Below, piece after piece: positions 1 through 8,478 of a stretch of DNA of 64,000 nt. The notes below the pieces were generated by a model, which worked only from the letters and a program-made list of their open reading frames with translations, was not told the origin of the DNA and made no database searches. Both the position numbers and the translations under genes were made by a program. Numbering within the stretch: position 1 is the first letter of the stretch; every line of letters begins with the position of its first letter. Origin of the DNA: PWXP01 sp040772845 (GTDB lineage Bacteria; Planctomycetota; Planctomycetia; Pirellulales; Thermoguttaceae); assembly GCA_040772845.1 (NCBI GenBank), contig JAXGXG010000001.1, forward strand, positions 3,844,001 to 3,908,000, written 5' to 3'.

Positions 1-2
1 TT

Positions 3-308
3 AAGCAGTTTCCCGTCGTAACCGTCACCGGTCCGCGACAGTCGGGCAAGACCACGCTCGTCCGATCTGTCCTGTACGACTACCAATATGCCAATCTGGA
101 GGCGCCCGATCAGCGGAATCTCGCCCGCGACGATCCGCGAGGTTTCCTCGCCCAGTTCGGACCGAAGTTGATTATCGATGAGGCGCAGCATCTACCCGAA
201 CTCTTCTCCTATATCCAGGTCGTCGCCGACCAGTCAGGCCGGCCGGGCCAATTCACGGAAGGGCCACCGGCGGGCTTGCCCCGCCTGGAGCCGCGGTCGC
301 CCAGCTAA
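3..308 (+). pseudogene. AAA ATPase (AAA_14/DUF4143-type) fragment, truncated at both ends
   Basis: The open frame runs in from the left edge and stops at 306-308. It encodes a Walker A motif (TGPRQSGKTTL), the 'YANLEAPDQRNLARDDP' segment and a Walker B (KLIIDEAQHLPELF), the signature order of the AAA_14 ATPases that normally continue into a DUF4143 domain (about 370-420 residues in all). Here similarity breaks off after 'GRPGQF', where family members read on into ILTGSQ, and the frame ends about 20 unrelated residues later. The C-terminal half of the ATPase and DUF4143 are therefore missing. I read it as a relic in an accessory region. The upstream part lies outside the window. Confidence 0.7.
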
Positions 309-335
309 CCGTCGGCCACGAGCCATGTTCTCCAC

Positions 336-1400
336 TCACTTTGCCTCCAAGCCTTGCTCCTTTGCATTCGTGGGCAGGGGAAGTCCCCTGTAGCGCTTGA
401 GCGATCGAATCTTCGATACGGCTTCCAAGAAAGATGGATGAACGTCCCCCTCCTTCATTTCCGGCATAAGCAAAAACACCAATCGCCCATCGAGTGACTC
501 AATTGCACGGGCCACCTCCTCGCTAATGGGTTGCGAGAAGTCCGGCCGATAGGACTCGGGAATACCCGGGGGCAAGTAGCGGCTCGTGTTCAACGAGCCC
601 AAGCTTGGCATTGTTGCAAGAGAAAGAAAGCACTTGCTCGTAATCGGACACCCGTGAATGGATAACGCTCTAATCGTACGGCTATGTGCGAGGTGAGCAA
701 TGCCCTGATCGGTAATCGGCATTCCATATAGCTGCACCTCCCAAAGATTGGGATGCTCGCCAATAGGCTTCATTCCCGCATCGGTGATCAGTACAGGATA
801 CTGGTCAGTCCAGCCGTAGTAAAGCATGAGGGTCTCAAGGTACGGAAGGTGCTTTATGTTTGCCAGCCCCTTGTCGGTGACCATCGTCAGACTCAACATC
901 AAACCCTTGATGTCCGGCATATAAGGCAAGGTCGCCGCAAGCAACTCGTCATTGACATCTTCGGGAACCGTATCGATTTCGCCCGTTATATAAGTCTCTC
1001 TGAAGGCCACGCCACTAATCAGACGACCGCCGGCGTGAACAGCCACGTCGGATGGAAAAGGGCGTCCGTACGACGATCTCCCCCACCATTCTTTTGCATT
1101 CTCGCGAAAACGGATCTCTCCACCGTTGTCCTGAATTAGCTTGATGGCATGTTCTCGCTTTTCTGCAAACGCTTCGTCATTCTCCCACGGCCAATGTTTG
1201 GGTGGAAGCGGAGGCAGCGGGCCCCGTACTGCATCCGTTTTCGCCTGTTTCTCACCGGTCGGTGGAGACGTATCCGGAGACGTGCCCGTTTCAGCAGCCA
1301 TTCCCCCAAGGCAGAGAACATGAAAGACAGAAGCGAGAAGCAGCGCTGACCGCGTCGGTAGAAAGCACACCTTCGGCAATATTCTGCGAAGCATAGACAC
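336..1400 (-). CDS. Secreted leucine-rich-repeat protein
   Basis: A 354-residue protein. The N-terminus (basic MLRRILPK, then a hydrophobic stretch ending in an alanine-rich site near residue 36) is a plausible signal peptide. A Thr/Pro-rich linker follows. Residues of about 140-280 carry irregular repeats of about 24 residues of the type 'ITDAGMKPIGEHPNLWEVQL' and 'ITDQGIAHLAHSRTIRALSI', the cysteine-poor LRR form common in planctomycete exported proteins. No catalytic motif is visible. LRRs usually bind proteins, but no partner can be named. It sits in an accessory stretch, upstream on the minus strand of the truncated ATPase. An alternative N-terminus is Met3. Confidence 0.7.
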   Translation of the reverse strand: MSMLRRILPKVCFLPTRSALLLASVFHVLCLGGMAAETGTSPDTSPPTGEKQAKTDAVRGPLPPLPPKHWPWENDEAFAEKREHAIKLIQDNGGEIRFRENAKEWWGRSSYGRPFPSDVAVHAGGRLISGVAFRETYITGEIDTVPEDVNDELLAATLPYMPDIKGLMLSLTMVTDKGLANIKHLPYLETLMLYYGWTDQYPVLITDAGMKPIGEHPNLWEVQLYGMPITDQGIAHLAHSRTIRALSIHGCPITSKCFLSLATMPSLGSLNTSRYLPPGIPESYRPDFSQPISEEVARAIESLDGRLVFLLMPEMKEGDVHPSFLEAVSKIRSLKRYRGLPLPTNAKEQGLEAK

Positions 1401-1471
1401 CTCCCTGGGGAGTTAAGCTGGGCAGGTCCAATACTGCAGGGGTGCGTGGTAACATCTTTTGATGTCAGTGT

Positions 1472-2476
1472 CTAGGGGGAATTGGACCCGTCCCGTTTAG
1501 TTGCACCTGTCCCGTTTAATTGCACCGAGACTTCTCCGTGGGTCACTTGGCCCAGAGCCTCCTTCACGCGGACTCTCCAGTACCGCTGTTGCTTTGCCGT
1601 GTCGCCGATGATCCATGCATCCAGTTCGTCGATGGTCCACTCGTCGTCAATCGCGACGCGACAAGGTAACGGAATTGCAATGGCTTGGTTCACAGTTCCT
1701 CCAAAATGATTGCCTGACAACAGCAGGCGATCACGTGACAAATCCGGACGATGATCCGGATCTGCCGACAAATCCCGTGGCTCTGTCCACCGAATGCCTG
1801 TATTCGGGAGTTCAACGACAAGCAGACGTCTGGGATGCAAACCTGCGTAGAACACAGCTTTGCAGGGCATCGGCCCTGACCACAGTGCCGGCTCACCGAC
1901 GACGGCAAGGTAGCTAGTATTGCCCCGCGTCCTTGCGTTGGTGTCGTTCGGACATTGATACACTTCGATCCGTTCGTCCCACAAACGGCGATTATTCGGC
2001 CCATCCCATGGCTCATCAAACCGATAACGACGGTAGATATCTTCATACCCCAGATAAGGAAGCAGCAACACTCGCCAACTATGCATGCGGCGTCCAGTTT
2101 CATCTGCGATGCAGGTAGGTGGCAGGTGCCCATGTTCTTCCTGATAGGCCATCATTGCCCCAAGGATGGTTCCCAGGTTGTACTCGCACTTGATGGGAGC
2201 GAATTCCATATCAGGCTCGTTCGGTAAGTCGGCAGCACTCACCAGAAACAGTGGAATGACACAGGCGACGGCACCCAACAACGGCTGATAGACACGGAAA
2301 TACAACGTCAGAACACAGCCGCCTACGGCACAACCGCTCATCCCTATGACCCAATACCTCGACTCCACAAGACCTGAAGCACCTAACGCACCCGACATCG
2401 CAAAGCACGTTGCTGCAATACAGACGTCAGCACAACGCAGGTAAACCATCATCCTCTTTCTCCGATGCGTATTCAA
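1472..2476 (-). CDS. DUF1559-like (prepilin-fold) protein with extra membrane segments
   Basis: A 334-residue protein. Residues of about 15-85 form three hydrophobic segments. The middle matches the DUF1559 pattern of planctomycete pseudopilin-like proteins: 'YNLGTILGAMMAYQEEHGHLPP', then 'HSWRVLLLPYLGYEDIYRRYRFDEPWDGPNNRRL' in pieces, then 'YQCPNDT', then 'TSYLAVVGE'. Typical DUF1559 proteins have one N-terminal pilin helix, so the polytopic start is atypical. Function is unknown; the family is greatly expanded in Planctomycetota. It follows the TIGR03067-like gene on the same strand with a 68-bp gap. Confidence 0.75.
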   Translation of the reverse strand: MNTHRRKRMMVYLRCADVCIAATCFAMSGALGASGLVESRYWVIGMSGCAVGGCVLTLYFRVYQPLLGAVACVIPLFLVSAADLPNEPDMEFAPIKCEYNLGTILGAMMAYQEEHGHLPPTCIADETGRRMHSWRVLLLPYLGYEDIYRRYRFDEPWDGPNNRRLWDERIEVYQCPNDTNARTRGNTSYLAVVGEPALWSGPMPCKAVFYAGLHPRRLLVVELPNTGIRWTEPRDLSADPDHRPDLSRDRLLLSGNHFGGTVNQAIAIPLPCRVAIDDEWTIDELDAWIIGDTAKQQRYWRVRVKEALGQVTHGEVSVQLNGTGATKRDGSNSP

Positions 2477-2544
2477 TTGACCAGGTGTGCGGTACCTTTA
2501 TCGCCACACAAAGTACCGGAAGCTTTAGTTCGCCCCGACCTCTT

Positions 2545-3087
2545 TCACTCTTCCGTAAGCACGTTCCCGCAATCCCCCATTATCGTTCGTGACCACACCA
2601 TTATCAGTCCTTCCGGTGCCGCTTGAATCGCGCCATTCGGGCCAGTATCTGCGACCAGCCGCATCGAAATCGTATCTTCACCGACCGAATACGTGAACAC
2701 ATCGCGATGAACATCAAGTGCAGCCTCCTGCCAAAGGAAATCGACGGTCTTAGGCACCGTCGCAACACTAAGCACGAATGTGCCATGCTTTCCAGGGACA
2801 CGCGGCGGATCGGGCAGGATCTGATATGCACTACCTTGCACAATCACCGTGAGGCATCCTGGACGTACCTCCCATGTGCCTTGGAAAGCCGACATGTCTG
2901 CTTCGTAGAGTTCTCTCTCCGCATTACGTGCCTTCATGTGCAAAGCCACGCCCGCGAGCCCGACGACAACAACACACACGAACACGCAAATGCCGACCGC
3001 ACGCATTTGTCGAGAACGCAACGCTCTTCGCCGCATTTGGAGAGCGATTGCCATGGGTTCCAGCATCTTCTGTTCATCTGACAACAT
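2545..3087 (-). CDS. Membrane-anchored TIGR03067-like protein directly behind the RHS C-terminus
   Basis: About 180 residues from the ATG at 3087. A GTG at 3102 in the same frame would overlap the RHS stop by 7 bp. One transmembrane helix lies at about residues 30-50 ('AVGICVFVCVVVVGLAGVAL'), so the rest is probably periplasmic. The 'FQGTWEV' start and the 'TISMRLV' strand resemble the TIGR03067 lipocalin-like domain of planctomycetes. The position immediately after a toxin-like RHS C-terminus is where an immunity protein would be expected. That role is inference from position only. Confidence 0.6.
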   Translation of the reverse strand: MLSDEQKMLEPMAIALQMRRRALRSRQMRAVGICVFVCVVVVGLAGVALHMKARNAERELYEADMSAFQGTWEVRPGCLTVIVQGSAYQILPDPPRVPGKHGTFVLSVATVPKTVDFLWQEAALDVHRDVFTYSVGEDTISMRLVADTGPNGAIQAAPEGLIMVWSRTIMGDCGNVLTEE

Positions 3088-3095
3088 GATAAGGC

Positions 3096-4772
3096 TCACC
3101 ACTGCGTCTTAAATCTCGCATTGAAGCGGTCAATCGCTTCTCGGAATTGCTGAGGCATGAGCGTGGCGCCCCAAAACGAACCTCCATGCCACACGTCTCC
3201 GTAGTTGAAGGGTGATTCTGAAGCCGGTGCTTTGGCGTGATAGATGAGCAAATGCCCTTCCATGGAGTGCTTGGTGAACACCTCTTGAACTCCAAAGCGA
3301 ACGAAACCGATCCATTCATCCGTTTCTTCGCACTTGATTCCCAGAATATAGTCCGATGTGATAGGCTTTCGCCCACTCCACGGCGCAATCAATGCAGTTT
3401 GCTTCTTGCGTTCTGCGTGATGGCGAAACCATGCGGAAGCACTTGTTTGGCCACTGTGCCCGGCATATGGAAAATCGCCTAGGGCCGTCCGTTTCCATTC
3501 CGATGGCGCATTGTAAGGCGGGAAGTAGTCTCCGGGAAAGATGGAAGCGGATCGGCGTGGAATCGTTGTTGGAAGAATTAAGTATTGCGAACTGCTGACA
3601 AACCATCCCTCCTTGGTCACAAGGTTCTCTCGCTGTGCGACGACTTCGGCATGTCCAGTGGAATTAACTCTCTCCACAACAGCGAGCTTGAGGGTCTTGC
3701 CCGTGTATTGTGGCTTTTCTAGAAAATCGGCTCGCACAATGAGAGTGGTCTGGGCATGAGTGCCAATACCCTGAGCGACTTCGGGACGATATTGCACTTC
3801 GATACTAATCTGGAACACCCCGTCAGGAAAGACGATGTCAACTACCCGATACTCGTTCTCCCATCTATCGTCCGGTGTAACACGGGGACGTACTACGATA
3901 TCAATGGGTGCGTCGGTGATTTCTTGCCGCTTACCCCCCAACCCACTCGGATCCACCCCATTCACCGGCCCATTCGCGACATATCCGAACAAATTGCCAT
4001 CCCGCCCTTCAAACCCGATTGTATCTTCACTCATCCAACGTCCCGTCGCCAGGTCGTACCAGCGGTGGAGGTTGTTTTGGAGACCGGTTTCTTGGTCGAG
4101 CGGACGACCGGTGTAGGCGAAGAGGCAATCGACGGCGGCGTTGGTTTGAGACTGGAGTCTGCCGTAGGCGTCGAAGGTGCGATGGTTGACTACCGTGGTG
4201 GTGTCGGTGGCGGAATCGTACGCGGCCAGGTCGCGGATGGTGCCGAGGTGGTCGGCGAGGGGCCAGACGATATCGCCGGCAACGGCCGGATCGGGCACCT
4301 GTTCGTCGGCCATGAGCTGGTCCACGGCGGCTGGGTTCCAGAGATAACGGTGCGATAGGTCTTCTAGCGCGAGCGGGTCGGCCGGGTCACCGGTGGGAGC
4401 GAGGGCGCGGTCGAACTGCCACACGATCTGATTGCCATCGTACGCGAACCGGGTGCGGGTGTCAATCTGGCCGTCGCCGTCGAGGTCCACGTCGCGGCCG
4501 ATCCAGCGGTTTTCGATGTCGTAGAGGTGGTCGACCGCGCGCGTAGCCGGATCGCCGTAGAGGTCGTAGTCGGTGACTCGCGTGAGCCAGTTGCGATGGT
4601 CCCAGGCTTAGGTGGTCGCGGCCGTATCGCCAGCATCCAGAAGGCCATTGGGGTTCACATCGATAAACCGGGCCGTGCGATTGCCTTCGGGGTCATACAG
4701 ATAGGAATAGACGCCGTCGAAGAGGAGTTGGTTGTTGGGGCCGGTGAGGTAGGCCGCGCCGTTGGCCGGCCC
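3096..4772 (-). pseudogene. RHS-repeat C-terminal region with an in-frame stop, N-terminus lost
   Basis: One reading frame, continuous on the minus strand, encodes YD-type repeats ('LYDPEGNRTARF'), the RHS core ('HLGTIRDLAAYD', 'FAYTGRPLDQETGLQNNLHR', 'GRWMSEDTIGFEGRDGNLF', 'ANGPVNGVDPSGL') and a variable tail of about 280 residues. It is interrupted by TAA at 4608-4610. The stop lies exactly where a Tyr codon is expected in the conserved Y-x-W-D-H-R-N-x-L-T motif; the rest (AWDHRNWLTRV) follows in frame. A downstream Met at 4490 could restart translation. Upstream of about 4772 the sequence becomes dispersed-repeat filler, so the large N-terminal shell is absent. RHS tails are often toxins, but I recognise no catalytic motif in this one. 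Confidence 0.75.
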
Positions 4773-5095
4773 CTTTACCTGTCTCCACGACAACCGCCAG
4801 CCCTGAAACGGCGCGAGTTTCGTTGCCTGCAACCCAAATCGGCCGCAGCCCAAGAGACATGAACCACGAAAGACACGAATCACACGAAAAGCAGCCGGTA
4901 ACATTCTCTTTCTCTGCGTCCTCTGCTTCCTCCTGTTCATTCTCTTCTCTGCCTTCGCGTTGACGTCAATCGTACCGCAGTTCAGAAGACGGGCAGGAGA
5001 CCGCGAAGGACATAGAGCATTCGCCTGCCCGTCCATGTTGCATCCGTCGTCTGTCAACCAACCCCCACAAGCTCAACGCGCTTGCCATTTCCGAT
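4773..5095. repeat. Dispersed non-coding repeat block ('CACGAAAGACACGAA' and 'CTCTGCGTCCTCTGC' modules)
   Basis: This is gene-free. Bases 4859-4895 carry an 'ACCACGAAAGACACGAA' module that recurs at 39131-39160. Bases 4905-5000 carry 'TCTGCGTCCTCTGCTTCCTC' followed by a conserved CAATCGTACCGCAGTTCAGAAG segment that recurs, diverged, at 38070-38165 and 38690-38790. The modules occur in the same relative orientation in each place. Short frames here are not coding. Confidence 0.7.
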
Positions 5096-7006
5096 GAGTG
5101 AAGATTAGCGAGGATTAGCGTTCCCTTCCCCTTCAGATTGCCAGGAACCCGAATGGGCGCGATCGACGAAGATGGGCGGGGAGGGGAGAAGTCTCGGCCG
5201 TGCGGGACCCTCGATTACGAGTACGAGCACCGCTATCGCTGAGCACGAGCAGGAGTGCAAAGTTCGTGCTCGTACTCGTACTCGTACTCGTAATCGTAAT
5301 CGAAGAAGTGCTACAGAGGCAGTTCTCGGTTCGATGTTTGCGGCGGGGAGAGAGTTAGGGCCAGCCCTTCGGGCTTCTGTTTTCCGTTCTCGTAACCCAG
5401 GGTTGCGCTCGCTCGTTCCTCGCATCGGCTCCACCCTGGGCTTGATTAGGGACGTCCCTTCGGGACTGATTCGCTTATTATGGCCGCATCGGTGCGTCTC
5501 GACCTCCGACTTGTGAACGCGCCCGACGGAGTCGAATTGGAGAGTCGAGCGACGAGGATGGGCGGGGTTGGAAGGAGTCTCGGCCGCGCGGGACCTTCGA
5601 TTACGAGCACGAGCACCGCTATCGCTGAGCACGAGTACGATGCGGAAGACCGTCTGACGGCGGAACTACGGACGGGCGGGGTTGGAAGGCGTTGCGGCCG
5701 TGCGGGACCCTCGATTACGAGTACGAGCACCGCTAAAGCTGAGCACGAGTAGAAGTGCAAAGGTCGTGCTCGTGCTCGTAATCGCAATCGGAACACACGC
5801 GAGACGTTCGCTCCCGCAGCCAAGCCACGGTGCCGGAAAGGAAAGACCGCCTGAAGGCGGGACTACGGACGGGCGGGGTTGGAAGGCGTTGCGGCCGCGC
5901 GGGACCCTCGATTACGAGTACGAGCACCGCTGAAGCTGAGCACGAGTAGAAGTGCAAAGGTCGTGCTCGTGCTCGTAATCGTAATCGGAACACACGCGAG
6001 ACGTTCGCTCCCGCAGCCAAGCCACGGTGCCGGAAAGGAAAGACCGCCTGAAGGCGGGACTACGGACGGGCGGGGTTGGAAGGCGTTGCGGCCGCGCGGG
6101 ACCCTCGATTACGAGTACGAGCACCGCTGAAGCTGAGCACGAGTAGGATGCGGAAGACCGCCTGAAGGCGGAACTACGAACGGGCGGGGTTGGAGGAGGG
6201 TTGCGGCCTGGGCTTGATTAGGGACGTCCCTTCGGGACTGATTCGCTTATTATGGCCGCATCGGTGCGTCTCGACCTCCGACTTGTGAACGCGCCCGACG
6301 GAGTCGAATTGGAGAGTCGAGCGACGAGGATGGGCGGGGTTGGAAGGAGTCTCGGCCGCGCGGGACCTTCGATTACGAGCACGAGCACCGCTATCGCTGA
6401 GCACGAGTACGATGCGGAAGACCGTCTGACGGCGGAACTACGGACGGGCGGGGTTGGAAGGCGTTGCGGCCGTGCGGGACCCTCGATTACGAGTACGAGC
6501 ACCGCTAAAGCTGAGCACGAGTAGAAGTGCAAAGGTCGTGCTCGTGCTCGTAATCGCAATCGGAACACACGCGAGACGTTCGCTCCCGCAGCCAAGCCAC
6601 GGTGCCGGAAAGGAAAGACCGCCTGAAGGCGGGACTACGGACGGGCGGGGTTGGAAGGCGTTGCGGCCGCGCGGGACCCTCGATTACGAGTACGAGCACC
6701 GCTGAAGCTGAGCACGAGTAGGATGCGGAAGACCGCCTGAAGGCGGAACTACGAACGGGCGGGGTTGGAGGAGGGTTGCGGCCGCGCAAGACCTTCGATT
6801 ACGAGTACGAGCACCGCTATCGCTGAGCACGAGCACGATGCGGAAGACCGCCTGACGGCGGAACTACGAACGGGGTGGGGAGGGAAGGCGTTTCGGCCGC
6901 GCGGGACCTTCGATTACGAGTACGAGCACCGCTGAAGCTGAGCACGAGTACGATGCGGGAAGACCGCCTGACGGCGGGGCTACGAACGGGGTGGGCGATG
7001 GAAGGT
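5096..7006. repeat. Nested tandem repeat array with inverted 'CGATTACGAGTACGAGCAC' arms
   Basis: Bases 5435-6206 (772 bp) are repeated at 6207-6781. The second copy equals the first minus one internal 197-bp unit (missing 5950-6146). Within the array the 'CGATTACGAGTACGAGCAC' arm recurs about every 100-200 bp and is often faced by its inverse, GTGCTCGTGCTCGTAATCG, so a transcript would fold into long hairpins. Other modules are 'ACCGCCTGAAGGCGGGACTA' and 'GGGACGTCCCTTCGGGACTG'. Parts reappear at 38490-38660 and 40380-40570, and 5340-5460 is related in inverse orientation to 37735-37870. The identical frames in the two copies come from the repeat and are not genes. Confidence 0.85.
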
Positions 7007-8095
7007 CTATCGCTGGACGCGTCCGGATGCCTGGCCGCCGGCCAGGGCGGTGATTTCGGCGAGGGTGGCGTAGTTGAAGTCGCCGGGGATGGAATGTTTC
7101 AGGCAACTGGCGGCGACGGCGAATCGGATGGCGTCGGCCGGTTCGTGATACTGTTCGGAGTCGAGGCCGTAGAGCAGCCCGGCGGCAAACGAGTCGCCTC
7201 CGCCGACGCGATCGACGATGTTGCGGATTTCGTAGGGCTGGTAACGGCCGTCGGCGTCGGTAGGCGCAAAGAAGGCGCGGTCCGCTTCGGCGTCGAACAG
7301 CATGGCGCCCCAGTTGTTGTGGCTGGCGGAAATACTCTCGCGCAGCGTAATGGCCACCTGGCGGACGTTCGGGAACTGCCGGACAATCTCGCGTGCCACG
7401 TCGTTATAGGCGTCCGGATTGATCTGGCCGGCCTCGACTTCGGTCCCCTCGGCGCGGATTCCCAGGACCTTGTCGGCGTCCTCTTCGTTGCCGATGACCA
7501 GGGTAACATGGGGGAGGATTTGTCTCATGCATTCGGCCGCGAGTGCTCGCGCTTCGGCGCCGGGGCGCCATCGCCAAAGCTTCTTGCGGAAGTTCAGGTC
7601 GCACGAGACGAGGATGTCGCGCTCGCGCGCCTTCTCCACGAGTGTTCGCGTGCTGAGAAAGGCGTTTTCCGACAGGCTCGGGGTGATCCCCGTCACGTGC
7701 ACGCGGCCGACGCCATCCAGAGCGGCATCGAAATCGTATTCTTCCGGAGCGGCCAGGCTGACGGCGCTCAGTACGCGGTCGTAAACGACCTTCGAGGCGC
7801 GCTGGTTCGCTCCGCCTTCGAGGAAGTAGATTCCCAAGCGGCCTTCCCGGCGGCGGCGGATGAAACGGGTGTCGATTCCCAGGCCGGCCAACGTGCCGAC
7901 CAGAGCGTCGACAATGGCGTTGTCAGGCAATGCCGTTATGTACCGGACCGGTCGGCCCAGCAGCGCCAGCGAGGCGCTAACATTCGCCTCGCCACCGCCA
8001 AATGTGCATTCAAGAGAACCGGGCAACGCCTGCCGGAACGTCAGCATTCCCGACGGGGTTGCACGCAGCATGATTTCGCCGAAGGCCAAAAGCAT
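7007..8095 (-). CDS. kdgK: 2-keto-3-deoxygluconate kinase (PfkB family)
   Basis: A 362-residue protein from the ATG at 8095, preceded by GGAAGGA. It phosphorylates 2-keto-3-deoxygluconate with ATP to KDPG, feeding sugar-acid or pectin breakdown into the Entner-Doudoroff branch. The PfkB N-terminal glycine motif is GGGEAN (33-38). The C-terminal ATP and anion-hole motif is GGGDSF at about 298-303, with Asp301 as the likely base. The start FGEIMLRATP and length match KdgK-type members better than fructokinase or ribokinase. Substrate assignment within PfkB remains inference. It stands alone, with the repeat array directly downstream. The 383 bp upstream contain no gene that I can support. Confidence 0.8.
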   Translation of the reverse strand: MLLAFGEIMLRATPSGMLTFRQALPGSLECTFGGGEANVSASLALLGRPVRYITALPDNAIVDALVGTLAGLGIDTRFIRRRREGRLGIYFLEGGANQRASKVVYDRVLSAVSLAAPEEYDFDAALDGVGRVHVTGITPSLSENAFLSTRTLVEKARERDILVSCDLNFRKKLWRWRPGAEARALAAECMRQILPHVTLVIGNEEDADKVLGIRAEGTEVEAGQINPDAYNDVAREIVRQFPNVRQVAITLRESISASHNNWGAMLFDAEADRAFFAPTDADGRYQPYEIRNIVDRVGGGDSFAAGLLYGLDSEQYHEPADAIRFAVAASCLKHSIPGDFNYATLAEITALAGGQASGRVQR

Positions 8096-8478
8096 AGTTG
8101 ATTCCTTCCAGTTTCCGGACGCTTTGAACAACAACGGAGAATACCACGTCACCGGCCAGTCGAAAAGGGTCGAATGACAATTCCTCTGCGAAGCTACGAA
8201 GTCAGACCGGGGCGCCGAATCCCAGGCCTTTTACAGCACCCCCCGGCGACAGCGAAGCGGACGCAACCGCATTGATGGGGGCGTATCTGCCCTACCGCCC
8301 TGGGGGCGAGGTCAGCTTTTTCTGCGGAAAGACCCAAGGTTTACTGACGCAGGGCATTGTCAGTTGGGGCTCCGCGCGCGATAAATATGGGATTGTGAAC
8401 TTGCGGTCTTCTGCGCGATTCCAAGCAACACAGTGTCGATGCTATGCTTACACCAAATTGAAGGAGAGTCTGTAGTCC

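Noticed and set aside
5446..6595. Pairs of identical 70-125-codon frames
   Set aside because: They recur because the DNA is a tandem duplication; the peptides are low-complexity translations of 'GAGTACGAGCAC' repeats.
8272..8475. 67-codon frame upstream of the acyl-CoA synthetase
   Set aside because: No ribosome-binding site or family features; taken as non-coding leader.
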